From contig WACJ01000189.1 in the NCBI GenBank assembly GCA_008973525.1, forward strand, positions 1 through 64,000: 64,000 bases of DNA, in the 5' to 3' direction. Made by a program: the position numbers and the translations under genes. Source of the stretch: Stenopsyche tienmushanensis. Taxonomy: Eukaryota > Arthropoda > Insecta > Trichoptera > Stenopsychidae. The notes beneath the pieces were generated by a model. It saw only the letters and a program-made list of their open reading frames with translations, was not told where the DNA came from and did no database searches. Position 1 is the first letter of the stretch; each line of letters opens with the position of its first letter. Below are positions 41,396-52,844 of the stretch, one piece after another.

Positions 41396-43275
41396 ATGGT
41401 AAAGTATTGTTGTGTGAAAAATTGTATAACTAACAAGGAAAAAGGAAAGAATAAAAGTGGAATTTCTTTACATATGTGAGTTCAAGTTTTATATTAGATA
41501 TATTTATTAAGCATGAATAAATTGTTTGAATATATTTATGTATTCTCAAATATATTGTTGCTTGATATATTACGTGCAATAAAACAATAATTAATGCGAA
41601 CATTCACACAGTATTAATCGTACAAGTAGTGATTATATTTTATCACAATATTTTTAATAGATTTATATATGAAAATTTAAAAATCTTTTTCAGTTTTCCG
41701 GCTACAGATCCTAATTTGATCAAGCGATGGGTAGAATTTTTAGGTTATGGCAATAATTGGAAACCGGGAAAATATACTTGTATATGTAGTCGCCATTTCA
41801 AGAAAGCTGATTACAGCGTGCATACAAATGTACCGAGATTATTACAAAATGCAGTTCCATCGATCAAAGTAAACTCTGCATTGGATAATAAAACTGAAAC
41901 ATCGGCCGCAAATAAAGCATCCTGTAATGACGTCAATTCCACACCGATAACAGCGAATCAACCTTCGACCACTCTTTCTATCGAACAAACAGATCAAATA
42001 GAGGATAATGATTTGGACAAGCAAACGCATATAGAAGTGTATCCAAGCGAGGAACAAAAACAATCAGAAATCCTCTTAATAATATCAGATGCACAGACTC
42101 AAACAGATGAAACGTATCAAGATCAAGAAACTGTACCGGTTAATATTGTACAGGAAATTTGCAGACTCTGCGGCCATGATTTCAATTTTTCCATTAATAA
42201 TATTTTTGAAATAGATGATACATATGCCCTCCGTGTAAGTAAATTCTTACAGCTTACTATTTTACCTAACGACTTACTTCCTAAAACAATTTGTTATGCG
42301 TGTGAAAAAAAATTTAATGAATTTGAAATATTTTTTAAACAAGTACAGAAAGCTCAAAATGACTTATCAAACAGATTTGATCTCAAAATTACCAAATTAG
42401 ATGTTGATGAATCATATTACCAACATCCAATAGAATATTTTGATAATACTCATAATGAAAATTATAATTTTGCCCCAACTGAAAATGTTTCAATTCTCAT
42501 CCCAAAACACAAGGAAGATCAATTTTTGCATCCCAATATGTACACTAGGATGGATTTGCAAAATGAATCCTGTGTCAACCATTTAAGGAATACAAATTGT
42601 TTTATTAATCCAATCAATAGTTATAAAACTATTTCGTTCTCGGATGATAGAGTAGATTCTTCAAAATTAGGTGGAAATTTCAATTTTTCTAATGTTCAAA
42701 ACGCTAATAATGTTTCAATTTGTAAACCTGAAAAATTGATTCTTAAAACCCCTATTAAATTAGAAACGATGACACCATCTACAGAACTACATCAAATTTC
42801 TCATGTTGCAAAACCGCCTGGGGGAAATACCAATAAAAAAATTGAAATCCTCGAACACATAAAATTAATTCCAAATCAATTAGACTTTACATCAATAAAA
42901 ACAATATGCAATGAATCGATTTTAAACATTAATAAAGGCTTACAAAAGAATGCAAACTGTGAAAAAATAAGTCCATCGTTTGAAACCCATAATAAAATTG
43001 AAAATATTCCGAATCTGCTTTCTAATAGCAATATCTGTTGCAAATACTGTAAAAAGAAATTTATCAGTAAATACGCACTAAACCACCATCTTAAATTTTT
43101 ATGTGATAACAAAACCAATAAACCTATTAAGGTTTCCGACTGTAAAGTTTGTAAACTACGCTACTCTAATAATTCGCTATTAGCGTGTAGTTGCAGTCAA
43201 ATCAAAAAACATAAAAAGGTATCGCACAAAAAGAACAAATTGATTGGAAATAAATCAAAAATTAAAAAATCATAA
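41396..43275 (+). CDS. THAP + ZAD + C2HC zinc-finger protein
   Basis: Two exons, 41396-41475 and 41694-43275, join as CAT AT|T TTT to give 553 residues. Residues 1 to about 88 form a THAP DNA-binding domain (C2CH): C5 and C10 in YCCVKNC, W39, then C58 and H61 in CSRHF, ending in the AVPSI motif. Residues 181-255 form a ZAD (zf-AD) domain, with C183/C186 (CRLC) and C227/C230 (CYAC), which in insect proteins mediates dimerisation. After a long Asn/Lys-rich linker, residues 476-497 form one classical-type finger with CKYC and H492...C497 (C2HC). The C-terminus is very basic (KKHKKVSHKKNK), possibly nuclear-localising. The role is likely sequence-specific DNA binding; targets unknown. AATAAA lies at 43365-43370. 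THAP genes can arise from P-element transposases, but no catalytic domain is present. Confidence 0.92.
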
Positions 43276-43529
43276 AGTAATTTCTCAATTGCCTATATTT
43301 TCATCTAAAAAAAACAACAGAAAATGCTAATTGTCAATTATGGTGTGGTGTTGTATTAATTTTAAATAAATTGACTGTACTTATGCAACAAAGCAATAGC
43401 ACAAAGTCGACATTAATATTAATAAATAGGGCTTAAATGTGTATTTTAATAAATTACATTTTGTAACATAGTATAAAATATAAGACCAAATAATCTGAAT
43501 AGCCGTTTATGCACGCTATGTATAACAAC

Positions 43530-44081
43530 TAGGGATTCTGAAGTCTCGGCTTTTTCAAAGTCCCGGGACTCGAGACTTTTATTTTCTCTTCAATCGTGTA
43601 GAGAATTTTTTTAAAGTTTCACTTTCTTCAATGTTTTGTTCATTTGCATTGGAATAATCTTAATCTTCTATTTCAATGTTTTCTGTTTTTGTTTGATAAG
43701 TTTTCTGGTACAATGTTTCTGTAACAACTAGATGTATATATAGCATGATTTATGCAAAGTTCATTGACGATAGGACTTTCACGTCCAAAATTTTCCATCA
43801 CACCAACAGTCATTGTTACTACGATTTCTGAAATCGTTTTCCTCTTCACAAAATTTATTATTGGTGGTTGGAATATTTTAATTTTTTTGTACTGTTTGAA
43901 CACTCCGTATCGGTACCTGTTTTCATTCAATACAAATCGGACATTTCGACAAATTTCAATGATTTCGGGGGCATAAAAATGTGTTTTTATTAATTAAAAT
44001 GTACAATATATTAGACACATTTTAAATAACAACGTCTCTTTCAATGAAAAAGTCCCGGGACGTCTCGACACAAAATCCCTA
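43530..44081 (-). mobile_element. hAT-like non-autonomous element with transposase remnant
   Basis: Ends TAGGGATTCTGAAGTCTCGG and (reverse complement, right) TAGGGATTTTGTGTCGAGAC form terminal inverted repeats, each followed by CCCGGGAC. Flanks ATAACAAC and ATAAAAAA (6 of 8 identical) fit an 8-bp target duplication. The minus strand encodes RKTISEIVVTMTVGVMENFG and ESPIVNELCINHAI, resembling the mid-region of hAT transposases (conserved C..H motif). The element is 552 bp. Confidence 0.6.
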
Positions 44082-44912
44082 ATAAAAAAAGATTCTTAAT
44101 CAATTATTGAACCTATAAAATTTCTAGCATTAATCATAAGTTTGTCGGTTAGATCAAACTATAAATTATTATTATAGCATTGTTAAAAGACAATATTAAT
44201 ATTATTTCATTAATTTAATGAAGCAGATGATGTAAATGCTTTCGTAAATGAAGCATTGACTATATAAAATGTTTATTGGAAAAATATATTATTTATTTAT
44301 ATTGTAAATAAATATAAGTTTTTATATGTTAATAAATGTTTACTGTACTTAAATTATATCTTATCAAATAACAGAATATATTATTTAAAAATACGAGTCG
44401 TATATATTATTGCCTTTCATATCGATGTATGTTTTTATAAATATCGTTGAAATCATTATTATTATGCAATATTACAAGAAATGACCAACAATTATCATTT
44501 CAATTGATCATAAACGACAAAGTATGTCAATGGAAGTAACTGTGATGTTACTTGGAAATGCATAAAAAGCAATATTTTATTTAATATTCCAGACCTGCAG
44601 TGCTAAAAACAAGCAGACGAAGAATAAACAAAATGGATACAGGTATTTCGATGGATTTGTGTCATGTAGTACTAGTAACTTGTGTGTAATATTGCCGGAA
44701 ATCTACTAACATCAACTGGGTGATCAGGATTTTTTTCACACCTACTCATTGCTATCCAAAATAATATACATTCAAGAGAAAACATATTTTTATCATACTT
44801 TTTCCCAATCGGAATGAACTTACTGTAAACAATTTAGTAAATAGTAAAATTTACTGCCAAATCAAAACATATCTATAGAGCTTTTATTTACAATATAATA
44901 CAATTTTTGATA
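44082..44912. other. Gene-free stretch
   Basis: A+T-rich intergenic DNA. Nothing recognisable. Confidence 0.4.
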
Positions 44913-44920
44913 CATTAATG

Positions 44921-45414
44921 CAGGAATGCCTAACCGATCGATCGTGATCGACTGGTCGATCTTAAAGCAAAATTTGGTCGATCCCGAAAACTTTCATGAA
45001 TTTTGATTTTTTTTTTACATAAATGTACCAAACGGTTTCACGATCAAGATACGAATCATTTAACTTTCTGGAAGCATAACACCACAACATTTTAGATGTT
45101 GATAAGAGCAACGTCCATATTTTAATTACCTTAATTTCCATAGCAAATGAGCAATGAAATTACCTTCCAGAAAGATCGCTACAAGAGAAGGGCAGCATTA
45201 AACCAAATATAAAAGATGTGCAGGTTGTTATACAGTCAAACTTCGTGTCAGCTTCGGCTCAACTCCGAGTGAGCTTCGAACCAGCTTCGAACTTCAAGCT
45301 TCGAATCGGCGTAAATAAAATTTCCTATAAGAATCATACTCGTCGATTAGTCGATTCCGAGAAAATTTTAAATTGAAAAGTAGCCCCCAAAGCTAAAAAG
45401 ATTGGGCACCCTTG
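44921..45414. mobile_element. hAT-type MITE with perfect 8-bp target duplication
   Basis: The 494-bp element is bounded by CATTAATG on both sides (44913-44920 and 45415-45422), an exact 8-bp target-site duplication. Terminal repeats are CAGGAATGCCTAACC (left) and CAAGGGTGCCCAATC (right, reverse complement), close to the CAGNGGTNCCCAA ends of hAT/Charlie-type elements. The subterminal region is rich in CGATC words (CGATCGATCGTGATCGACTG). No coding capacity. Confidence 0.85.
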
Positions 45415-45422
45415 CATTAATG

Positions 45423-46880
45423 CTTAATTAGAATTAATCTATATATTGTTGTCGACATTTATAACTTATACCTACAAGATATTATGATACAAGATAACGA
45501 TGTTGTAGCTGTTTATAATAAATATTTGTGCCATGTTTACCGAAACCTCAGCCAACTTGTATTGAAAATAGACGACGTTTATTCAATAATAATTAATGTA
45601 AACTACTTGTAGACAAAAAAGTAGCTTTGTAGATTTTAATTTAATGCCGGTACGTACAATTATTCAGGTTATGAAAATTTTTATTAATGCCCGCAACGTT
45701 GAAAGATTGTTAGACTGTATCATTCCTGATTTACATTATACAAACACTGACTGAAACCAAAATTAGCTTCAGTACAAAAATTCGGTCGCTACTTCTTCTA
45801 CTAACAGTCATATTAGATGCCATAATTTTATCTATCTTGAAGCTATGGCGAAGCATCAATCATCAGCTTCTTTCGAATACGACCGCCTATCGTGTCGTTT
45901 TAGATTTGGGATCGAATGGCAGCAGATGCATCGAAAGATCTACGCTAGAATGATTAAATAGGCAAAAGGCCTGGGTAATGAATCCTGGATGAACCACAAA
46001 ACGCAAGTATAACATTTCAAAAAAATATTTTTTTCATATCAATATTTTCAATTATAATAGTTATCTAAAGTCAAATGTATGTAACATAGAATTGAAGAAC
46101 AAAGGTCATATAATACGATTTGGTATTTTCTGTTATCTTTCATTGTATATCTTTTTTGTTGTACAATATGCGATAGATTTTTTGTAGTCATCCTGTATTA
46201 AAGCTGGTTTGTTAAGCTGGACCCGTACTAGCAGCAGTGCCTTTTGGAAACTCGTCATAGTTGGTAGTGTTCAATAGAATATACCATCAAATTGCAGGTA
46301 TTTCTAGGCTTTTATTCTATTATATTTGATAGTGAAGATTTAAGCTATGCTTCTGATAATTTTCTAGATAATACTTTTATGTGAAGTTTTGATTGTAAAA
46401 TGAGTTTCTCTCGACTTTTTGTCGGTAGATTTTCCTCTTATGCGTACACGCCTCTTTTATGTTGTTTTCTTGCATCTCCATGAGTGAGATGTTTCTGAGA
46501 TTTTTTTATACAACAAACAAATTAGATTTAACTGTAACGACTTAATACAATTCGAAAATAGATGTTTTTTGTTTTTTTTTTTCAAAAAAATATCGAATCA
46601 AATCCTATTTTATTTATATAAACCGTTTTTTATATTGTTAAATTGTGGCGAATGTAGTAAATTTTTACATAAATGATACATTAAAATGGTTGCTTTTAAT
46701 TCCTATTTAATTATCAGCTCTATTTATGCCCATTGAACATATTTTTTTTAATCAATTTTCAATGAATAAATTGGGCTTTACTGGGTTTGGATCCAAAAGT
46801 ATAAAAACTAGTATATTTTCACAGGTATGCGCATGAGAAAAATGTGTTTATTAAAACACTGATGATCAAAAACATTTGAA
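45423..46880. other. Gene-free stretch
   Basis: Short interrupted frames only. One at 45880-45960 (CRFRFGIEWQQMHRKIYARM) looks protein-like but is unassigned. Confidence 0.35.
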
Positions 46881-46883
46881 CAC

Positions 46884-47290
46884 AAACTTAGATGCTATAT
46901 TTGTATGACCGCCACTTATCGTCCGTACAAATCCATTTATCTGTCAGGACCATCGCAGCGTGTATGAAGCTTGTATATAAATAAGTGAACACTGTCGATA
47001 GCACACAATATTCGGTAATTTCTTCGAGTAAACATAAACAATATACTTGAAATCGATTCAACACATTATTCACACATCATTATTAGTCGATAAATTTGGG
47101 TTAACGATCTATACAATCGTACGATGTACGCAACATACTCTCCCCGTCTTTGTTTCTCATTCACAATCTCCGACCTGCAAGATACTCCTTCCGTTTCTGT
47201 TTCTCTCCAAACTCAACGTGTGAGACACTCTCCATCTCTCTCTGTCTCCGAGCTCAAGTATAAGAATGCTCTTTATGAATTACTGAAATT
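46884..47290 (+). repeat. TTAACCC dispersed repeat, copy C
   Basis: It is co-linear with copies A and B from CTTAGATGCTATATTTGTATG through TTAGTCGATAAATTTGGGTT. It retains the internal segment CCATTTATCTGTCAGGACC that copy B lacks. Its TTAA terminus is not present, and a T/C-rich insert (CTCTCTCTGTCTCC) enlarges the right part. Confidence 0.65.
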
Positions 47291-47299
47291 CGAACACAA

Positions 47300-48600
47300 C
47301 TCTGTATCTTTTTTATGGGATTAATTAAGGAAGTTTTTTTTTAGCAGCATCATGAGTATATATATAAAAACCATTTTTTAAAATCAATTACTAATTACCT
47401 AAACTCTTATATGTATTTACATTCTGAAATATCGACAAAGAATTCTTATTTGCTTGTTGTAGGAATGCCGTGTTATAAAAAGATTTTTCCCCCAAATTTT
47501 CCCAAATGAATAAACGATTACAGCAGATCCACGATAATCCGGCGCCCCCTGTAATTCGACATTCCAATACAAGTACAGTACACATGTACGGTAAAGTTTT
47601 GCGAGAGGCAAGCTTTTAAGAAGGCCAAACAAGAAAGAAACAGGCATAAACCTATTTTTGAGCTCAAATTGGCCACGAAAGCAAAGCTGTTTTACAAAGA
47701 GATAACTTTGTAGCTAGCAATGGATATTAAAACTCACTCAGACGAATTTTATTTTGTAATGCTATCAATAATGAGGAAAAATTCCTTTATAAAGCTTATC
47801 GATGTATATACAACAAGTGGTTTACTTGTTTATTAAAAATATATTAAACATATTTTGCAAGTATTTCTTTGCAACCGTTTCAATTCTTTGGAATCATTAA
47901 ATTCAGTAATACATTTTGATTGCACTAAAGAGTATGAAAATATTCTCAGCGCGCGTTTGATTGCGTATTTTTCAAGCGTTCTTGGAAGTGTTGAATGACA
48001 ACTGAAGAACAAAGAGCTCTCCTAGAATTCACACGAAATGTCTGTAGATTCGAATCCCGGATATAATAGCAAAATAACTTTGAATATGAACCGTCCTTTC
48101 AATACTGCGTTGAACGTGCGTGACTCTTTTCAATAAGACTATTTTGCATCGGTCACGGTGTCCATCAGAAAAAGCCATTCTGATCGACAAACAGAGAAAA
48201 ACCAAAGAAAATATCGAGGAATGTATTTTTTTTAACAGCGATTCCTCCTTTTGTGTAATTAAAATGTAGCTTGTCCCCGTTCTGTAAAACCGCAACAACT
48301 CCATAACAATAAACTTTATACATTGTTCTTGATAATAAGTCGTTTTTCCGCGAGAGAAATTTTTAATCTGATCAAAATATTGCCCTACTTTTTGACGTTG
48401 TTCCAAAAATTTTAATGCAAATTATCGCAGACTTTTGTGAAGGATTTGTGTATTTTATGCATGAATCAAGTTAAATAGTAAGGAGTAAGGATCATAATAT
48501 ATTTAGATCAGGCGCACACCTGCTATATTATACTGCATAAAAAAACAAAAACGAAATATAACATCATCATTTCAAGATCATATTTAGAGACTTGGCTTTG
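47300..48600. other. Gene-free stretch with a palindromic repeat-like piece
   Basis: Near 47530-47600 a G+C-rich piece with ATAATCCGGCGCCCCCTGTA and GTACAGTACACATGTACGGT resembles a Tigger/pogo terminal segment but has no partner. A 125-codon minus-strand frame at 48406-48029 has no recognisable content. Confidence 0.3.
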
Positions 48601-48604
48601 GCAT

Positions 48605-48785
48605 TGGCCTTGGTTGCGAAAGGTCGTCCTTCCCGCGACCAGATCTCTCTCTCGCGATTACGAGTTTTTCTATTTCACGCCCGTCCACCTCCTATCATCC
48701 GTCCGACTACATAACGGCCCGAAAGGAGAACGGACCCGCGTACGAACGTGGCCGTCCTGACGAGGACGAGGGGACTCTGCCTCGC
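48605..48785 (+). repeat. G+C-rich LTR-like repeat, partial copy 1
   Basis: CCTTGGTTGCGAAAGGTCGT, ATCTCTCTCTCGCGAT and AGGAGAACGGACCCGCGT match, with divergence, the inner and right parts of the complete-looking copy at 60066-60532 read in reverse complement. Confidence 0.6.
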
Positions 48786-49002
48786 GAGCGCCTTCGCTCC
48801 TACGCTTCACTAGCATGTAAATACGTATATTTGTCAATGACTATGTCAATAAATAATTTTTAAAAATACATTAATCATCTAATTGTTTATTTTTCAAATA
48901 AACGCACGATAAACGATATGATGAAGGTCAATAATTTAAAAGTGACTCGAATACGTCTTCGATGTGTTGCTGCTGCAATTGAAATGATGACGTTTGTGTA
49001 GA

Positions 49003-49230
49003 TCCGCCTCCCGGCATAGTCCACCGAAGACCAAACGCTTGGCAAGTATATTACAAATCGACGGTTGCTATGCTTTGTTTTTCTTAGCAACCACCAGAGC
49101 AATATGCGCCAAAATGGTGCACCTGTTTATTCATTTAAAAACCTTCTTGGATACACGACCAATAACTAACCAAAGTTGCATCGCATCTTGGAATCGAATG
49201 AATGATATAGAAATGTATTAACTATATCAA
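49003..49230 (-). repeat. Dispersed coding-like repeat, copy 2 (YLPSVWSSVDY), plus neighbour block
   Basis: The minus strand of 49003-49087 encodes RRFVIYLPSVWSSVDYAGRR, matching the plus-strand copy at 10861-10960. The adjoining 49093-49225 matches 21620-21790 on the plus strand. Three dispersed loci thus share parts of one unit. Confidence 0.6.
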
Positions 49231-49264
49231 CACAACATCAACACAAAGATCAACCGAATTCTCT

Positions 49265-49385
49265 TTGGTCTGAGGCGTGTACCGAACCGATAAAACCGAT
49301 ATTTTTTTCCATTTTATTCCGGTTTTCGTTCCGGCAAAAATAATGATTTTACCAATTTTCGGCTCAGTTCTGGTTCTATGATAGC
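49265..49385 (+). repeat. ACCGAA/TTCGG-rich repeat, copy 1
   Basis: The piece with GTGTACCGAACCGATAAAACC and TTTTCGGCTCAGTTCTGGTTC has the same organisation as the reverse complement of 55865-55960 (GTGTACCGAAAAAACG ... TTTTCGGTTCAGTTTCGGTTC). Such self-complementary ends are common in hAT-type MITEs. Confidence 0.45.
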
Positions 49386-49389
49386 ATAA

Positions 49390-50455
49390 ATTTAACAATA
49401 GTCAATAATAGAAATAAACGGGGTTTGCAAGATCGTGTGTAATCTAAAGTATCATAGATTTATTTCTTTTTCAAATGACATTAGATGAAAGTAGATAGAA
49501 ATAATGATAAAAACAAACAATGCTTATAAATAATGAGTCTAAGAGAAAATGCACTCTCATTTATCTACGCATTGATGCATGCAATGGATTGAGATTGGTA
49601 ACGCTTGTCCTGGTGAAACCTAAATAATTCATTGCATAGCAAAAGGAAGCCGACTTTACAAAATATGATTTTATTATAAACTTCAGTAGTGATGAATATC
49701 AATCGATAGTAAGCCAAACAGTATTACAATAGCCAGTTATAATCAAAACTTTACTACCAATATATAACTTCCGCGTGCAACTTATAACGTTGATGTTAAT
49801 GCTTCAAAATTCTATTTTTGCTCTTGGGTCAAACTTATGGCACATCTGCATTGTTACTATTCGAATGGAGTATATTTCAATGGATCATTGTTTAATGGAA
49901 GAATAAGTTTGCACAGCGCGTGCAAATTTAATTAACGTTGGCTTTAAGGTTTCGACCTAGTTCCCAGTACACATCACTCGTTTTCGAAAAATTCCTTAGT
50001 GTAGACATATTTTTCTTAATGAGAGCTATTTTTTTTATCGAAGAAGTATTTTTTTGGTCTGTCACTTTTCCCACCTTTTTAAAAAGATGTTTCAGATAAT
50101 AAAATATAAATGACTTCAGAAATGTGATTGAATTATAGATTAATAAAATTATCATAAACTTTCCAATAAAGTTATAAACTCAGCTATAATAGAAGCTCTG
50201 TTGTAGTGGATATCACTTTATGTATTAGAAATTCACATACATATTATTAAAAAGAGACTTGGACAATTTAAACACTTTTTGATCTGATCTGTTTACTTTT
50301 TCCTTTGTATAATGACCAAAGTTCTTCTGAAGCTTTTCTTCAGCATCTGCTAATATTTTTCGTCTAGATATCATCCAAATATTACTAATTGCTTCCGTTC
50401 TGCATACAAAGATATTAATTAATATTGGCATTTCATCGATTAATGATATTATCAA
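49390..50455. other. Stretch without a supported gene
   Basis: Two minus-strand frames (50458-50225 and 50155-49928) look mildly protein-like and lysine-rich (ADAEEKLQKNFGHYTKEK) but match nothing I know. Possibly the remains of one decayed gene or transposon. Confidence 0.3.
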
Positions 50456-50459
50456 CATA

Positions 50460-50490
50460 ACCCTATAAATACCGTTCGCACAGATCTGTG
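50460..50490 (+). repeat. TATA-box-like motif repeat, copy 2
   Basis: CCCTATAAATACCGTTCGCA then CAGATCTG closely matches 21582-21608 (GTATAAATACCGTGCGCA then GTGATCTG). Confidence 0.5.
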
Positions 50491-50743
50491 CATTTCATTA
50501 CTTCAAATCTATGCACAGGAGAAACCATGTTAAAATCTATTTATTTAAAACGTTGTAGAGGGTTAAACCATACAAAACTGCATTCCAAATTTGGTTTTGT
50601 AACATTTGGGGACCCTGGTCGATTTCTCCAACCCCCATTTCGTTGTCTTCGTCATTGCAACAGTCCTCGATCGTCGTCATATTCGGCCGCGTAGACCGCA
50701 CCGGGAAGTCATTAGAAACTTTAGAAGTCACTAGAAGTCTTAC

Positions 50744-51075
50744 TGTAGCGTGGACGAATTATCTTCCCCGTGCAATGGCGCTGTTAATCTGAGCAGATTT
50801 CATTCGCCAGATTAACAGCGACATTCTCCGTCTCTCTTTAGGCGCAATGTGTTATTTTAACAGCGCCATCTTCTGTGACGCTGCGGAGACATTGCACCTG
50901 CAATACCGACAGTTTGTTTCTTGCGCGTGCACCGTTGTCGACTATTAGCCTTGACTATTAGTCGACGGTTAGCCTTGGCTGCGGGAGGACGTCCTTCTCG
51001 CAGCCAGATATCTCTCTCTCTCGTGTTGAATAAAGAGTTATCTAGAGAAGAGAGCCTTTCTGTTTGACATCCCGG
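50744..51075 (+). repeat. G+C-rich LTR-like repeat, copy 2
   Basis: It begins TGTAGCGTGGACGAATTATC and carries CGCTGTTAATCTGAGCAGAT, ACTATTAGTCGACGGTTAGC and AATAAAGAGTTA. It matches the reverse complement of 60066-60532 in the same order. The homology fades after 51075. The short AATAAA-containing unit with a TG start suggests an LTR. Confidence 0.65.
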
Positions 51076-51079
51076 TATC

Positions 51080-52680
51080 GATAAACGGCGAATGCAGCCC
51101 TTTTCGAAGAAGAGTCCTCTATCTTCGACGGCGATCCGTTTCTCCGAGGGCAACATCGAAAATGAAAGCTTAAAAGACGAAAAGGGGAGACAGTTAAAAT
51201 ATTGAATTTTCTAGTATATAATATTATTGCCCTTGATTCTGACAAAGATAACGAATCACTCGCCTTTCATCCAAAGCGGAGATCAGTTCGTGAGCCAAAT
51301 GTACGGCCATTTTTCAAATTCTAACTGTACTTTAACGGCTTCTACGTAGTCCCCGATAAATGCAGAGTCTTAATAGCTAGCGTTAAAATGACTAAACTCT
51401 TAACGACAAAATATTTTGGTCCAGGCAACAGTTTTAATACGTTGGCTTGTTAAAGAATTGAGATATTTTAGAAAATCCAAGTTTTTTTGTCCAAATCGCA
51501 GTATTTATGGCATGTACGTTTTCTTATTGGCTAAATATTCTCATTTATGGACTTCTGTTTGGCAGCATTTTGACTTCTACGCTCTTTTTTTTGCTAAAAG
51601 TCCCATATGTTTAATTGATTGCCTTTGACCAAGAGATCTTTATAAATTCTCTTATATTGAGCTAAAACCTTGTGAAGTCCTCTTTTAAATTTAACACTTC
51701 ATCTGGCGCTTATTTAAACAATTTTTTTGACAATTACATCGTTTCCATCTGTGCTATTGCCCTCTGAACTTTGGATTATTCTATATTAGATACAATTCAC
51801 AATTAATTTGTTTCATCAATATCTTTTTCCTAAAGTAATTCTTGAATAGCCTCAACATTCATACCGTTAATGATTTCATCTGGCTCGATTAGAATCATAC
51901 TTTGATCTAGCTCTACCCATTCATCTTTTCAGGATACATTTAATGTTGGAAATTTTGTTTCTTTTATCGAATCCTAGTATTGTGTATCTTTTATCCATTT
52001 TATTGGCTCGATCCACTAATACGAACCTGTTAGATTAAAGCACAATTTTCCAACTCTTATATATGCTGTCGTCACTGCAGATGTTGTTCTTTGCAATGCT
52101 GATATTTTCAAGCCGTAAGATTTATCTTAGCGCCGCAAGATACCGACGAACAGTGTTAAACACATCATTATTTGTTCCATACGTGAATATCTTTGCAATA
52201 TTTATATCGTGGTTATTTCGGGTCGAAGGTCGTGAATATTAAAATTAGTTATAAACCAGTAATCAAACGCCACACAATTGAAATGGTTAAAGGTCAGAGA
52301 TGAGCTACTTATAGATGATTTTATTCTACGCGGGTGAGATTCGACATAGGATTTAATGCATCAGGGTATAAACAGGGTTTACTAGACCAAGTGTTGCTAG
52401 TATAATTTCATCTTGTAGTGCTCAAGTCACTGACATCAGCCTCATGTCAGTACATACCTTAAATTGCTTTAATCAGCAAATTAAGCGAACTCCATTAGAG
52501 TGCAGAAAAACATTATAAAATGTTGATCAATGTCACTTGTCACACACGGAAAATTAAATTTCCCTTAAAATCCTACTATATCCATAAAGTACTCACTGGC
52601 ATACAGAATAAGTATGACCTGAAATAACGATAGCATTGAAATGTGTGCCTTATATATTGCTTTAGTTTGTGTAATAAAAA
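51080..52680. other. Decayed transposon-rich stretch
   Basis: On the minus strand near 51935-51835, DEWVELDQSMILIEPDEIIN and GMNVEAIQELL resemble the region after the DDE domain of Tigger/jerky transposases, but weakly. No ends found. Confidence 0.3.
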
Positions 52681-52689
52681 AATAAATAT

Positions 52690-52840
52690 TTTAAACAGCG
52701 AGTTGCTACGAAAAAGCGAGGATTTGTTCAGGCCATAATTATGGTCGCCAATGGCTGCTTAAAATCGATCGATCTTCGTATTATTCTACGATTGCATAAA
52801 ATAAATGCACAAATATATAGTAAAAAGGTGTTTTAATTGG
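52690..52840 (+). pseudogene. Tc1/maT-like transposase fragment
   Basis: The plus frame reads ATKKRGFVQAIIMVANGCLK and HKINAQIYSKKVF. That order (VMVWA..., then KIN...Y...VL) is the central DDE region of Tc1-type transposases. It is short, and the catalytic Asp residues are outside this piece. Confidence 0.45.
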
Positions 52841-52844
52841 ATAC

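Noticed and set aside
41842..42063. Minus-strand frames inside 41694-43275
   Set aside because: Shadows of the THAP-ZAD coding exon, which carries clear domains on the plus strand.
48029..48406. 125-codon minus-strand frame
   Set aside because: No domain, no splice partners and no context; a frame of this length is possible by chance in gene-free DNA.
50857..51156. 99-codon minus-strand frame
   Set aside because: It lies across the G+C-rich LTR-like repeat, where higher G+C lowers stop frequency; composition explains it.
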